A DNA stretch of 64,000 nucleotides from UBA12202 sp002691725 (GCA_965660675.1 CBFIAU010000008.1:69599-133598); one strand, 5' to 3'. Shown: positions 18,094 to 27,809, numbered from the stretch's first letter. Notes: generated from the letters alone by a model not told the origin. Program-made: numbers and translations.

Positions 18094-18555
18094 CTATCTT
18101 CCTGGCTCAACAATCATGGCAGAAAAGCTCGCCGTGGCGACTCGCTTTCCATCATTCATGGCTTCTGCCTCAAACTTATGAAGCATGGATTTGCCGCCGA
18201 CACGCCTGACATGACATTCCAGCACATCACCGGGATGCGAAGGCGCACGGAAACGCGCATTTTCTATGGTCGTGAAATAGACATGCATGTCTTGCTTGAG
18301 TTTATCTTTTTCCGAATACGCCACCAAAACACCTGCGGTCTGTGCCATGGCTTCAATAATCAAAACTCCCGGCATTATCGGATGGTCTGGAAAATGCCCA
18401 AACAGGTGCGGCTCGGTGCTGGTAATGGCTTTAATGCCAATGGCAGATTCACCGGGGATAATGTCTTTGACCTTATCAATAAGCAAAAATGGATAACGAT
18501 GTGGGATTAATTTTATAATATCATTATGTTTCAAAATCATTTCATCAGCAGACAT
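18094..18555 (-). CDS. fabZ: 3-hydroxyacyl-[ACP] dehydratase FabZ
   Basis: FabZ dehydrates beta-hydroxyacyl-ACP in fatty acid synthesis and competes with LpxA/LpxD for hydroxyacyl-ACP. The hot-dog fold active site is in GHFPDHPIMPGVLIIEAMAQ, with His54 and Glu68. The 153-residue length is normal. It begins 2 nt after lpxD, so the supply of hydroxyacyl chains and their use in lipid A are coupled by gene order. Confidence 0.97.
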   Translation of the reverse strand: MSADEMILKHNDIIKLIPHRYPFLLIDKVKDIIPGESAIGIKAITSTEPHLFGHFPDHPIMPGVLIIEAMAQTAGVLVAYSEKDKLKQDMHVYFTTIENARFRAPSHPGDVLECHVRRVGGKSMLHKFEAEAMNDGKRVATASFSAMIVEPGR

Positions 18556-18557
18556 TG

Positions 18558-19613
18558 TTATTCCTTTCCAGCTTTCGACTTCAGGTTGCGTGCCATGCGG
18601 CGAACTGCTGCCACCTGAACACGATAATCAGCAATAGGAACAGCAGGAAAGCCGCCCATGAAATTGCCACTACTAACATCTTTGGTGATCCCGGAACGGG
18701 AAGCAAATAAATTACCTGAACCAATATTAACATGACTGGCCACACCCACATCAGGGCCTAGAATATTGCGCTCACCAATGGTAACTGACCCAGCAATACC
18801 CGATTTCGCGCAAATGATACAGCCATTGCCAATCTGAACATTATGCGCGATATGACATTGGCTATCAGTCATAACTTTACTGCCAAGCACCGTATTCCCC
18901 AGCATGCCGCGATCAATGGAATTCAAAGCGCCGATATAGCAATGATCGCCTATAATGACCTTACCAATATGTGAAATAAGCTGATTTTTACCGTCTCCAG
19001 TCACCCCAAAACCGATATGGCCAATCACCGAGCCTGAAGATATTTGAACATGATCCCCGAGCGTCGCATGCTCAATATGCACGCCAGGCATGATCAGACA
19101 ATTCTGGCCAATCATGACATTATCGCCAATCACCGCACCTGATGAGATAATGGTGTTGTCGCCAATGACTGCCTTGCACCCAATCCGGACAAAAGCATCA
19201 ATTTGAACATTCTGTCCAATCGCGGCATCTGCGGATATAGAGGCCATAGCATCAATTTTGCCCGTAGATGCTGATGGCGGATAAAGCCGTGCCATTAATA
19301 CAGCGAAACGGTCTTTCGGACGATCAACAATGATCAGCGCAATGGACAGATGATCGAAATTGGTTTCTTCCGATAAATGATGCCAAATATCCTGAGTGAT
19401 AAGACAAGTCACATCTTTTGTCTGTGTGAGACGTCCAAATGCTTTCATATCTTCGGCGAAACAAACCGCACCTTTGCCCGCATATTCCAGCATTGAGGCA
19501 TGGGTAATCGAGGTCGTCATCTCACCGCAAGATAATTCACCCATCGTCAGCGATACCGCATCAGCAACAGTCATTGGAAAATCAGATAATACAATATGCT
19601 GATCACCAGACAT
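18558..19613 (-). CDS. lpxD: UDP-3-O-acylglucosamine N-acyltransferase
   Basis: LpxD adds the second hydroxyacyl chain to UDP-3-O-acylglucosamine. An N-terminal uridine-binding domain (about residues 1-110) is followed by a long hexapeptide-repeat beta helix (IGQNVQIDAFVRIG onward) and a short C-terminal helix. The catalytic histidine region is probably in ISHIGKVIIGDHCYIGALNSIDRG. Length 351 is typical. The start overlaps the skp stop by one base (TAATG). Confidence 0.96.
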   Translation of the reverse strand: MSGDQHIVLSDFPMTVADAVSLTMGELSCGEMTTSITHASMLEYAGKGAVCFAEDMKAFGRLTQTKDVTCLITQDIWHHLSEETNFDHLSIALIIVDRPKDRFAVLMARLYPPSASTGKIDAMASISADAAIGQNVQIDAFVRIGCKAVIGDNTIISSGAVIGDNVMIGQNCLIMPGVHIEHATLGDHVQISSGSVIGHIGFGVTGDGKNQLISHIGKVIIGDHCYIGALNSIDRGMLGNTVLGSKVMTDSQCHIAHNVQIGNGCIICAKSGIAGSVTIGERNILGPDVGVASHVNIGSGNLFASRSGITKDVSSGNFMGGFPAVPIADYRVQVAAVRRMARNLKSKAGKE

Positions 19614-20215
19614 TAATTATCCTTATTAGTGAAGGTAACCGTCATATCCTTTGTGCGGTCATTGAGGCGATCTAATGCCTCTTTGGATATATCAATTGAT
19701 GAATCATATAGAACGACATTCTGCTTTTGCATGACCAGAGTATAGCCGTTTTCTGTCGCTATATCGGTGATAATTTGAAACAGCAATTTGCGAATCTGTT
19801 CATTCGCTTGTTGCAGCGATAAATCAAACTCACGCCGTTGCCGCTGTATTTTTTGCTGTAATAATGACACGCGATCTTGAAACTGCTTGAGACGCCGATT
19901 AAATTCCGCCTCATCAAGGATTTCTTTTTGTGAGTCTAGCTCTTGTTCTTGTGTCCGCAGGGCGATTTGCTCTTCTTCGGTTGACGCCAAGAATTTCTGG
20001 TTTTCTTCATCAATGATAGCACGAATTTTTCGCGTAGCCTCGGATTGCTCAAGAATTCCATTAACATCGACAACAGCGATCTTGATCTCTGCTGGATCGG
20101 CATCCTGCGCCATTGCCGCCGACGCTGTCATGACGATAGCGCCACCCAGCATTGCGGCACTCAACAATATAACCCAACATAAATATTTGGTCTGTTGCAT
20201 TATATTAAGGTGCAT
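19613..20215 (-). CDS. skp: OmpH/Skp family periplasmic chaperone
   Basis: Skp holds unfolded outer-membrane proteins in the periplasm and delivers them to BamA. A signal peptide is clear: a hydrophobic stretch WVILLSAAMLGGAIVMTASAAMA ends near residue 36 of this start. The mature part begins IKIAVVDVNGILEQSE and continues as a long charged, Gln-rich coiled coil (about residues 75-150), the tentacles of the fold. Start may instead be the ATG five codons inside (MQQTKY). It overlaps the bamA stop and the lpxD start by one base each. Confidence 0.92.
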   Translation of the reverse strand: MHLNIMQQTKYLCWVILLSAAMLGGAIVMTASAAMAQDADPAEIKIAVVDVNGILEQSEATRKIRAIIDEENQKFLASTEEEQIALRTQEQELDSQKEILDEAEFNRRLKQFQDRVSLLQQKIQRQRREFDLSLQQANEQIRKLLFQIITDIATENGYTLVMQKQNVVLYDSSIDISKEALDRLNDRTKDMTVTFTNKDN

Positions 20216-22485
20216 TAGAACCGACCCCCGATGCTGAATTGAAATTCTTGTTTTTTGTCGTAGCTTTTTTCATTCAATGGCACCGACCAGAAGAAAGATA
20301 ACGGTCCAATAGCGGTATCCCAGAAAAAGCCATATCCAAATGAGGCGCGCAAATCATTATCATCTGCGCCTGTTACCCCTGTTGGATAATCTGTTCCCCA
20401 AAGTGAGCCAAAGTCATAATAAACCGTCCACCGAACCCCTAAATCTGGATTAAAGCCGTAGCTGGAAATGATATTGACTGTACCTGCATAATATTTATTA
20501 CCGCCAACAACGCTATCATCACCTGTATCACGGGGGCCAATTCCATCACGGGCAAATCCGCGAATTTTCCTGCCCCCGATAACAAAACGGTTCGACCGCG
20601 AGACGTTTTCACCAAGCCCGTCAACAATACCAACTTCACCACCAACGCCAATGACAAAGCGCTTGAAATTAAATGGCATAAAATATTGGCTCCTTAGCGT
20701 TGTTTTAAGGAACCGCACATCACCACCAATACCAGCCGCGCTATTAGACACCCGCCAATAATATCCACTTCGCGGATCAAACCTGTTATCACGTTTATCC
20801 TGCTGCAAGGCATAGCTGACCTCAGATACTAACTGCGCCCCTTCATCACCACTGGTTGATGACGCCCTGGTTGATTTCGATGTTGTTTGGGTTTCCGCAA
20901 GAAGATATCCAAAACGGTGCGAGTAATCATTTTGTGCGCTAAATCCAATCGAGGTATCAAAACCCTGTTTTTCCAACGTCACATCAGAAAAGCTTTCTTC
21001 ATCACGGAAGATATCAATGCTACCGCTAAGGTTTCTGTCAAACAGATAAGGTTCGGTAATACCTGCCCGGAAGTTTGATTTACTGCCAGACACTGAAACA
21101 TTGGCACGTAAGCCGCGGCCAGTGCCGAGGAAGTTGCTCTCTGAGATACCTATCTGGACAGACCCGTCATCAACCGAAGAATACCCAAAACCAAGCGTGA
21201 AGTTACCTGTTGATTTCTCCTCTACTTCCACCTCAATGATAGATTGATCCCCTGATGATCCCGGCAAAACTCTACTGGTCACATTGGCAAAATACCCAAG
21301 GTTGCGAATATTGCGGATAGAGTTTGTCAGTTTGAGCTGATTAAAACTATCCCCTTCGACAAGCTCAAATCGGCGCCGGATGACACGGTCTAATGTTCTG
21401 TCATTGGCAACAATCCGAATTTCTTCAACAAAATTGCGTTCAGCGCGGCCAACATTAATCGTCAATGCCAAGGTCGCATTGTCTTGATCCAGCTCAAAAT
21501 CAGGCTCAACATTGACAAAAGCAAAGCCATACTCGCCCAGTTTATCGGTTATCCGCGTCAAGGTATCATCCATATACCGCACATCATAGACATCACCAAT
21601 ATTCAGCGTCGATTCAGCTAATAGAATATCATTATTGACCGTCTCAATCTCAGAATTGATGACAATGTCAGAAACCGTATATTGTTTGCCCTCATCAACA
21701 TGGAAGGTTAAAACAAAGCCTTGCCGGTCTGGCAATAATTCACCCGACGAGCGCAGAATAGAGAAATCCGCATAGCCGTTTTGCAAATAAAATTGCCGTA
21801 AACTCTGCTCATCAAGGGCAAGCCGTGCTGGGTCATATTTGTCATTTGAGGTAAGGAAAATATACCATTTTCTTTCCCTTGAAACGACAACATTCCGCAA
21901 CGCCCGATCACTAAACTCCTGATTACCAATAAACTTGATTTTACTGATTTTGATCAAAGGGCCTTCATTGACTTCAAAGATCAGGTCAATCCGCTTATCC
22001 GGAAGCTCAATAATCTTTGGTTCAATCTTGGCGGCATAACGGCCATTCTGACGATAAGCTTCCATCAAAATAGCCTTACCTTCTAAAGCAATTTCCCGCG
22101 TGAAAACACGCCTTGGTTTTATATTTAGAATATCGAGTAACTGCTGATCTTTCAGGACTTTGTTACCTTCAATATTAATGCGATTAATAATCGGATTCTC
22201 ATCAACCGTAATAATCAGCTGATCCCCATCAAGGCGTACCTTGACATCATGAAACAAATCCGTTGCAAAGAGCGAGGATATCACCCGATTAAGATCAGAT
22301 GGTGAAATCTCATCGCCGACTTGTATCGGCATATAAGATTGAACCGTAGACGGGCTAATCCGTTTTGCGCCTTCAATAATTATCTCAGATAATGTGACTT
22401 GTTGCGCTTGAGCCGAAGGCGCACTGACCATAAGCATCATGCTCATTAACCATAGAATTAATATTCTGCTCAACCCAAGTTTCAT
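20215..22485 (-). CDS. bamA: Outer membrane protein assembly factor BamA
   Basis: BamA is the central beta-barrel of the outer-membrane protein insertion machine. A signal peptide (about residues 1-28 of this start, ending SAQAQ) precedes five POTRA domains to about residue 415, starting LSEIIIEGAKRISPSTVQSY. The 16-stranded barrel follows, with GNFTLGFGYSSVDDG and the VIGGRKIRGFARDGIGP segment that contains the conserved RGF motif of strand loop 6. It ends in a C-terminal Phe (FSIGGRF). I take the ATG at 22485, which has GGAGAG at a good distance; an ATG at 22500 lacks one. Confidence 0.97.
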   Translation of the reverse strand: MKLGLSRILILWLMSMMLMVSAPSAQAQQVTLSEIIIEGAKRISPSTVQSYMPIQVGDEISPSDLNRVISSLFATDLFHDVKVRLDGDQLIITVDENPIINRINIEGNKVLKDQQLLDILNIKPRRVFTREIALEGKAILMEAYRQNGRYAAKIEPKIIELPDKRIDLIFEVNEGPLIKISKIKFIGNQEFSDRALRNVVVSRERKWYIFLTSNDKYDPARLALDEQSLRQFYLQNGYADFSILRSSGELLPDRQGFVLTFHVDEGKQYTVSDIVINSEIETVNNDILLAESTLNIGDVYDVRYMDDTLTRITDKLGEYGFAFVNVEPDFELDQDNATLALTINVGRAERNFVEEIRIVANDRTLDRVIRRRFELVEGDSFNQLKLTNSIRNIRNLGYFANVTSRVLPGSSGDQSIIEVEVEEKSTGNFTLGFGYSSVDDGSVQIGISESNFLGTGRGLRANVSVSGSKSNFRAGITEPYLFDRNLSGSIDIFRDEESFSDVTLEKQGFDTSIGFSAQNDYSHRFGYLLAETQTTSKSTRASSTSGDEGAQLVSEVSYALQQDKRDNRFDPRSGYYWRVSNSAAGIGGDVRFLKTTLRSQYFMPFNFKRFVIGVGGEVGIVDGLGENVSRSNRFVIGGRKIRGFARDGIGPRDTGDDSVVGGNKYYAGTVNIISSYGFNPDLGVRWTVYYDFGSLWGTDYPTGVTGADDNDLRASFGYGFFWDTAIGPLSFFWSVPLNEKSYDKKQEFQFSIGGRF

Positions 22486-22542
22486 TGTTCTCTCCACCAT
22501 ATCGCAAACTACTATATGACAACTGTTCGCGTTTTCATAGGA

Positions 22543-22583
22543 TTAACCCAAAAAACCAGGTTATGTTGGGTTAAAATAACCCT
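22543..22583 (-). promoter_or_regulatory. Alternative hairpins in the bamA leader
   Basis: On the minus strand three elements lie in order: AGGGTTA (22577-22583), TTAACCCAA (22566-22574) and TTGGGTTAA (22543-22551). The middle element can pair with the first (6 bp, 3-nt loop) or, over 9 bp, with the third, so the two hairpins exclude each other. The segment sits between rseP and bamA. A switch or processing role is inference; no T-run follows either stem closely enough for a classic terminator. Confidence 0.5.
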
Positions 22584-22605
22584 GCTCTAACTAACTCAAG
22601 TCTAA

Positions 22606-23703
22606 TCAACAAGGTGAAGTTACCCAACTCACCACATCAAAAAATGTAAACATTAATATCAAGGTCAATAAGAATGCAATTCCAAGCCGCATCACCCATT
22701 CTTGCCATTGCGGTGATAATGGTCTTCGCATGACGGCTTCCAGCCCAAAAAATACCAGATGCCCACCATCTAATGCTGGCACAGGCATTAAATTGACAAA
22801 TCCTAAATTGATCGACAATGCCGCGATTAAGATCAGAAATTGGATAAACCCTCTTTGATCAAGCGCGTTTTGCGCGGCCTCACCCGTAATTTCCGCAATT
22901 TTAACAGGGCCGCCCATTTCCCCTTTATTGGCTTGACCTGTGATTAAGCGGCCAAGCCCGCGCAACATAGCCAGCGATAACGTATAACTTTCCTCCATCG
23001 CCGCAACAATGGAGGCGCCAAAGCCAAGCTGTTTGACCTCGCCACTGCGGCTAATGATGCCAAGCTTACCATATTCAGCACCGCGACATTCATCTAATAC
23101 TTGTAATGGCGTCACTGGCATCTCGCTGACTCTGCCATCACGATCAATCGTAAAGATCAGCTCACGGCCGGGATTCTCAGCAACATGAACACGCAGATCA
23201 TTAAAATCATCAATCTGATAGCCATTAATGCTAAGGATACGATCACCAATTTGCAGACCTGCTTGATCGGCGGCTTCGCCTTCTATCAGCTCATCAATAA
23301 CTGGCGGTGCAAATGCCTTACCCATTATCATGAAAACAGTGGCAAAAATCGCAATTCCCAGAACAAAATTGGCAATTGGCCCCATGGATACAATAAAGGC
23401 ACGGCTAGCCAATGACGCCGACATGAAGCTGCCTTCTTGCTTTGCCGCATCAGCATCAGGGATACCAGATGGGTCTTTATCGCCCCGCATCCGAACATAA
23501 CCACCAAGCGGAATAGCCGAAAACCGCCAGCGCGTTCCATGGCGATCATTAAAGCCAAATAGCTCTTGTCCAAAGCCTATGGAAAAGACTTCAACATAAA
23601 CCCCTGATCGGCGCGCCGCCCAAAAATGTCCATATTCATGAACAAAGACGATGACGGTCAGAACAAATAAGAATCCAAATAGGAAGATAAGCGTGTCGAG
23701 CAT
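22606..23703 (-). CDS. rseP: Site-2 zinc metalloprotease RseP
   Basis: RseP cleaves membrane-embedded anti-sigma factors and leftover signal peptides. The zinc motif HEYGH is at residues 22-26 in the first membrane helix. The typical GGYVRMRGD follows, then a PDZ domain near residues 125-195 (EGEAADQAGLQIGDRILSIN). The second motif NLMPVPALDGGH with its zinc-binding Asp lies in the third membrane helix. The 365-residue form has one obvious PDZ domain where E. coli has two. dxr ends 3 nt upstream. Confidence 0.96.
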   Translation of the reverse strand: MLDTLIFLFGFLFVLTVIVFVHEYGHFWAARRSGVYVEVFSIGFGQELFGFNDRHGTRWRFSAIPLGGYVRMRGDKDPSGIPDADAAKQEGSFMSASLASRAFIVSMGPIANFVLGIAIFATVFMIMGKAFAPPVIDELIEGEAADQAGLQIGDRILSINGYQIDDFNDLRVHVAENPGRELIFTIDRDGRVSEMPVTPLQVLDECRGAEYGKLGIISRSGEVKQLGFGASIVAAMEESYTLSLAMLRGLGRLITGQANKGEMGGPVKIAEITGEAAQNALDQRGFIQFLILIAALSINLGFVNLMPVPALDGGHLVFFGLEAVMRRPLSPQWQEWVMRLGIAFLLTLILMFTFFDVVSWVTSPC

Positions 23704-23706
23704 TGT

Positions 23707-24933
23707 TTATCGTCTTTCCTCTAGCCAAGCTGAAATGCGGGTTTTTGTTTCTAAATCAATCGCCAGGATATGATCAAGGCTGATATCTGATAGCGCCGAC
23801 GTCATTAATGCCGCAGGCATATCCGATAAAGCATAATCAATAGCGGCAATAATGTCAGTAAACCCAATCTTCTGATCAAGAAATGCCGCCACCGCCGCTT
23901 CATTTGCGGCATTCAGGATAGCCGGCGCCAAGCCGCCCGTGTTCCATGCTTGTCGGGCAAGCCCAACGGCTGGAAACCGCGCATGATCCAGGCTCATAAA
24001 ATCTAACGCCCCAATAGCCGTCAGGTCTATTGATTGTTCTGCCCATGGCAAGCGGTCAGGCCAGGCCAACACATATGATAATGGAACCCGCATATCCGCA
24101 GGCCCAAGCTGTGCCAGCATACTGCCGTCAGCATAATTCACCAAGCCATGAATAATAGATTGCGGATGAACAACAATATTGACCTTATGCTCTGGCAGAT
24201 CAAACAGCACGCAGGCCTCAATCACCTCAAGCCCTTTATTCATCATCGTTGCAGAATCAATGCTGATCTTGCGCCCCATTTGCCAGTTTGGATGCCGTAA
24301 CGCCTGCTCCAGAGTTGCCGCCTCAATCTCTGCTTTCGTGGCATGGAGGAAAGGCCCACCAGATGCCGTCAGCGTGATATCCTTAATCGCATGGTGATGC
24401 GGTTTCGACCAGACTTGAAAAATGGCGTTATGCTCCGAATCTGTTGGCAGTATCGTGCCGCCATATTTGCGGCATGTGTCCATCAGGATTGCCCCCGCCG
24501 CAACCAGCGATTCCTTATTAGCAATGGCACAAGTGCCGCCTTGTTCAAGCACTTTCAGACTAGGCAGTAATCCGGCCACGCCACTAATCCCGTTAATGGT
24601 CAGATCACAATCAAGCATCAGCAGATCAAGCAAGGCATCCATGCCCTGATGGATCGCAACGCCGCTATCTGCTAGCCGTGATTTAAGGCGCTTATATCCG
24701 TCCGCGCCCATTATCACAACATGCACAGGCTTAAAGCGTTCGGCTAAATCAGCTAAGGCATCAGCGTTGTTATGCACGGCCAGAATATGCACGGAAAACT
24801 GATCAGGATATTTGGCGATAAGATCAAGGCTAGACATGCCGATGGAGCCTGTTGCGCCCAACACATTTACCTTTTTAGCTGGTACCTTTTTAGCTGGTAT
24901 CATTTTAGCTGGCCTTTGTGTCATCCTAACCAT
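23707..24933 (-). CDS. dxr: 1-deoxy-D-xylulose 5-phosphate reductoisomerase
   Basis: Dxr makes methylerythritol phosphate, the second step of the non-mevalonate isoprenoid pathway. The NADPH-binding motif GATGSIG begins at residue 26. The NKESLVAAG, PTDSEHNAIFQ and LTASGGPFL segments of the catalytic site are present. The residues before the fold are a repeat-derived MIPAKKVPAKKV stretch encoded by 15-bp tandem units. The true start may be the ATG at 24924 (MTQRPAK). The start overlaps the end of cdsA. Confidence 0.96.
   Translation of the reverse strand: MVRMTQRPAKMIPAKKVPAKKVNVLGATGSIGMSSLDLIAKYPDQFSVHILAVHNNADALADLAERFKPVHVVIMGADGYKRLKSRLADSGVAIHQGMDALLDLLMLDCDLTINGISGVAGLLPSLKVLEQGGTCAIANKESLVAAGAILMDTCRKYGGTILPTDSEHNAIFQVWSKPHHHAIKDITLTASGGPFLHATKAEIEAATLEQALRHPNWQMGRKISIDSATMMNKGLEVIEACVLFDLPEHKVNIVVHPQSIIHGLVNYADGSMLAQLGPADMRVPLSYVLAWPDRLPWAEQSIDLTAIGALDFMSLDHARFPAVGLARQAWNTGGLAPAILNAANEAAVAAFLDQKIGFTDIIAAIDYALSDMPAALMTSALSDISLDHILAIDLETKTRISAWLEERR
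24872..24913. repeat. 15-bp tandem repeat at the dxr 5' end
   Basis: Two 15-bp units (24872-24886 and 24887-24901) read TTTTTAGCTGGTACC and TTTTTAGCTGGTATC. A 12-bp partial third unit follows at 24902-24913. On the minus strand they encode MIPAK-KVPAK-K before the Rossmann fold. Confidence 0.9.
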
Positions 24934-25718
24934 CCTTTGTCTAGCATAAGATAAAGTAAGGGAAGCGCCAGCAATGAGCCATCAAAGCGATCCAATAAGC
25001 CGCCATGACCAGGTAATAAGCGGCCAATATCTTTCAAGGAATGACTGCGCTTATACCATGACTCGATTAAATCCCCGGCAATTGCTACTACCCCTAAAGG
25101 TAACGCCAATAAAGCTAAAACCACATCACCACCAGAGAGGATGAGATAGATCAGAAAGGCAAGCGGGCTAAAGACTATGCCGCCAATGGCACCGCTCCAT
25201 GTTTTAGCCGGGCTTATAGCTGGCCATAACTTGACCCCACCAATGCGGCGACCAACCACAAATCCCATCGTATCAACACACGCGATCGTAACCAGCCCCA
25301 AGACGAGCCAGACACCGCCATCATCAAGGCCTAACAGCTCAATCAGGGACAAGCCTAAGACCGTCAGCAATATCATCATGACCAAGCCAGAGATATGGCG
25401 AAACGAAAACAGCCCAATAAAGACAATCGCTATCGCCATTAATGTGCCAGCCATATAAAGCGCGGCAGGATCAAACCCCATATGCCTTGCCGTCAGAGAA
25501 AGCATAAGCGGCATGGCAATAGCGGCCGTGATAATCAGAGTGGTGAGATCAAGGCGGTGGCCGCGCGCCGACAGCGCCAACTCACCCGACATAAACAGAA
25601 CAAAAATCAGCGAAAGCATAAGCGCGGTCATCCCACCAAACCATATGACCACAAGCAAGGGCAACAGAATGAAGGCCGTGATCAGTCTTATGGCGGTTTC
25701 TTTTTGGACCATACTCAT
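24921..25718 (-). CDS. cdsA: Phosphatidate cytidylyltransferase
   Basis: CdsA makes CDP-diacylglycerol from phosphatidate and CTP at the inner membrane. The 265-residue protein has about seven hydrophobic segments. The family signature near the C-terminus is readable: SWYKRSHSLKDIGRLLPGHGGLLDRFDGSL, shown here in two parts (residues about 220-235 and 236-250). It overlaps dxr by 13 bp and follows uppS in the standard isoprenoid and phospholipid cluster. Confidence 0.95.
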   Translation of the reverse strand: MSMVQKETAIRLITAFILLPLLVVIWFGGMTALMLSLIFVLFMSGELALSARGHRLDLTTLIITAAIAMPLMLSLTARHMGFDPAALYMAGTLMAIAIVFIGLFSFRHISGLVMMILLTVLGLSLIELLGLDDGGVWLVLGLVTIACVDTMGFVVGRRIGGVKLWPAISPAKTWSGAIGGIVFSPLAFLIYLILSGGDVVLALLALPLGVVAIAGDLIESWYKRSHSLKDIGRLLPGHGGLLDRFDGSLLALPLLYLMLDKGWLG

Positions 25719-25757
25719 GCTTTCTACCAGCTAGTTTGCCCAGCATCCATAATTTGA

Positions 25758-26498
25758 TCAGCCAATATATCGAGATGATTTGTCAATACTATTGCCATCA
25801 CTGCCAAAACGACGCTCACGTGAGCCATATTCTTCTAATGCTTGATCTAAATCAGTAGGACTAAAATCTGGCCATAACATCGGCATGAACAAGAACTCAG
25901 CATACGCCATATCCCATAGCATGAAATTAGATATGCGCTTCTCGTCACTGGTTCTAATCAGCAAATCAATGGGCGGTAATGGCGCCGTATAAAGATGACT
26001 TTTGATCAGTGTCTCATCAACATCTGCGGCATCTCTTTTGCCTGCCGCGATATCTGCTGCAATCTCACGCATCGCCATCGTGATATCTGACCGGCCGCCA
26101 TAATTCAGCGCAACGGTCAGATTAATCCCTGTATTGGCGGCAGAAAGATCAACTAACTCAATCACTTTTTTCTGAATATTTAGTGGAAATCCAGACACAT
26201 CCCCAATCGTTCTCAGCCGCACATTCTTGTCTATTAATGCCTTGCCCTTGCGATCAAGAAAATAGCGAAAGACGCCGAGAATATCTTTGACTTCATTGGC
26301 TGGCCGTGACCAATTTTCAGTGGAAAAGGCGAATATCGTTAACCAATCAACCCCTTGCTCATGCGCATGTTCAGTAATTTCTTCAACCACTGACGCGCCT
26401 TGCATATGGCCAGACCGGATGGGCATACCGCGCGCCTTGGCCCAGCGGCGATTGCCGTCCATGATGATAGCCAGATGATGAGGAATTGCTGTTTTCAT
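25758..26498 (-). CDS. uppS: Undecaprenyl diphosphate synthase
   Basis: UppS extends farnesyl diphosphate with eight cis-isoprene units to make the C55 lipid carrier used for peptidoglycan and surface sugars. The motif MDGNRRWAKARG at residues 13-24 contains the catalytic Asp14. Later family segments TIFAFSTENW, NYGGRSDI and RTSDEKRISNFMLWD are present. Length 246 is normal. It follows frr by 11 nt. Confidence 0.97.
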   Translation of the reverse strand: MKTAIPHHLAIIMDGNRRWAKARGMPIRSGHMQGASVVEEITEHAHEQGVDWLTIFAFSTENWSRPANEVKDILGVFRYFLDRKGKALIDKNVRLRTIGDVSGFPLNIQKKVIELVDLSAANTGINLTVALNYGGRSDITMAMREIAADIAAGKRDAADVDETLIKSHLYTAPLPPIDLLIRTSDEKRISNFMLWDMAYAEFLFMPMLWPDFSPTDLDQALEEYGSRERRFGSDGNSIDKSSRYIG

Positions 26499-26509
26499 CT
26501 ATTCGTATT

Positions 26510-27064
26510 CTATACCGTCTTAATGTCTTTTTCTTTTGTCGCCAGCATCTGATCAACTTTACTGACATGATCATCCGTTAGTTTTTGCACTTTAGCCTCT
26601 AATCCGTGGCGCTCATCTTCTCCATAATCACCATCTTTTTCGCCTTTACGCACCTGCTCGATGGTATCGCGCCGGACATTTCTGATAGAAACGCGCGCCG
26701 CTTCTGCATATTTTCCAGCTACTTTGGCAAGCTCTTCCCGGCGTTCTGATGACAGATCAGGCACAGGTATCCGGATCAACGTACCTTCGGCTTGTGGGTT
26801 AAGTCCCAAATCAGATTCGCGAATAGCCTTTTCCACTGCTGGCGTCATGGAGGCATCCCAAACTTGCACCGTCAACAGCCGTGGTTCAGGCACGGAAATA
26901 TTGCCAACCTGATTTATCGGCATGCGTGAGCCATAAGCCTCAACAGAAATCGGTTCTAACATGCCAGCCGAAGCGCGGCCAGTTCTCAGCCCCTGAAATT
27001 CAGTTTCAAGAGCGGAAACGGCACCCTGCATGCGTCTTTGTGTATCATCCATGTTAAAACTCAT
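26510..27064 (-). CDS. frr: Ribosome recycling factor
   Basis: Frr works with EF-G to split post-termination ribosomes. The 184-residue sequence begins with MDDTQRRMQGAVSALETEFQGLRTGRAS, cited here in parts: the first helix ends in the conserved LRTGRAS. The helix III pattern RREELAKVAGKYAEAARVSIRNVRRD is typical as well. It lies 4 nt after pyrH in the conserved rpsB-tsf-pyrH-frr order. Confidence 0.97.
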   Translation of the reverse strand: MSFNMDDTQRRMQGAVSALETEFQGLRTGRASAGMLEPISVEAYGSRMPINQVGNISVPEPRLLTVQVWDASMTPAVEKAIRESDLGLNPQAEGTLIRIPVPDLSSERREELAKVAGKYAEAARVSIRNVRRDTIEQVRKGEKDGDYGEDERHGLEAKVQKLTDDHVSKVDQMLATKEKDIKTV

Positions 27065-27068
27065 GACA

Positions 27069-27809
27069 CTAGTCTCCTTTTTTATCGATAATCAAAGTGA
27101 ATTTATCCTCATGCCGCAAAACACGATCAAAACTGCCTTGCTTTTCAATCGAAAACACGATCATGGGAATATTATTTTCCCGCGCCAGAGAAATCGCTGA
27201 CGCATCCATGACAGCCAAATCCCGTGACAATACATCCTTATACGTCAATTGTGGATGATGTGTGGCATTAGGGTCTTTTTCTGGATCAGCCGAATAAACC
27301 CCATCAACACGTGTCCCTTTGAGGATAAGATCGCAATTCATCTCCGTTGCCCTGAGCGCCGCCGCCGTATCGGTTGTGAAAAATGGATTGCCTGTACCAG
27401 CCGCAAAAATGACAACTCGGCCTTTTTCAATATGGCGTTTGGCGCGGCGGCGAATATATGGCTCACAAACAGCGCTAATTGGCAGGGCCGATAGCACCCG
27501 CGTATTAACCGATAAATCTTCGAGCGCGTTTTGCATTGCCAGCGCATTCATCACCGTTGCCAGCATGCCCATATAATCACCAGTCGCTCTTTCCATGCCA
27601 GAAGCAGCGCCAGAGATACCGCGAAATATATTGCCGCCGCCAATGACAAGGCAAATCTCAATGTCCTGTTCAATCACATGTTTGATTTCTTCGGCGATGC
27701 GCGACACCATCGCCGGGTCAATGCCGTAGCTCCTGTCTCCCATCAAAGATTCACCAGAAATCTTCAAAAGAACACGCTTGTATTTATGAGAAGGGGCTGT
27801 ATCCGGCAT
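27069..27809 (-). CDS. pyrH: Uridylate kinase (UMP kinase)
   Basis: PyrH phosphorylates UMP to UDP and is allosterically controlled by UTP and GTP in bacteria. The amino acid kinase fold shows RVLLKISGESLMG at the N-terminus, VIGGGNIFRG, and the FAAGTGNPFFTTDTAA segment. I start at the ATG at 27809 (MPDTAPSHKY), giving 246 residues; an in-frame ATG at 27851 would add 14 residues with no family match. Confidence 0.96.
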   Translation of the reverse strand: MPDTAPSHKYKRVLLKISGESLMGDRSYGIDPAMVSRIAEEIKHVIEQDIEICLVIGGGNIFRGISGAASGMERATGDYMGMLATVMNALAMQNALEDLSVNTRVLSALPISAVCEPYIRRRAKRHIEKGRVVIFAAGTGNPFFTTDTAAALRATEMNCDLILKGTRVDGVYSADPEKDPNATHHPQLTYKDVLSRDLAVMDASAISLARENNIPMIVFSIEKQGSFDRVLRHEDKFTLIIDKKGD

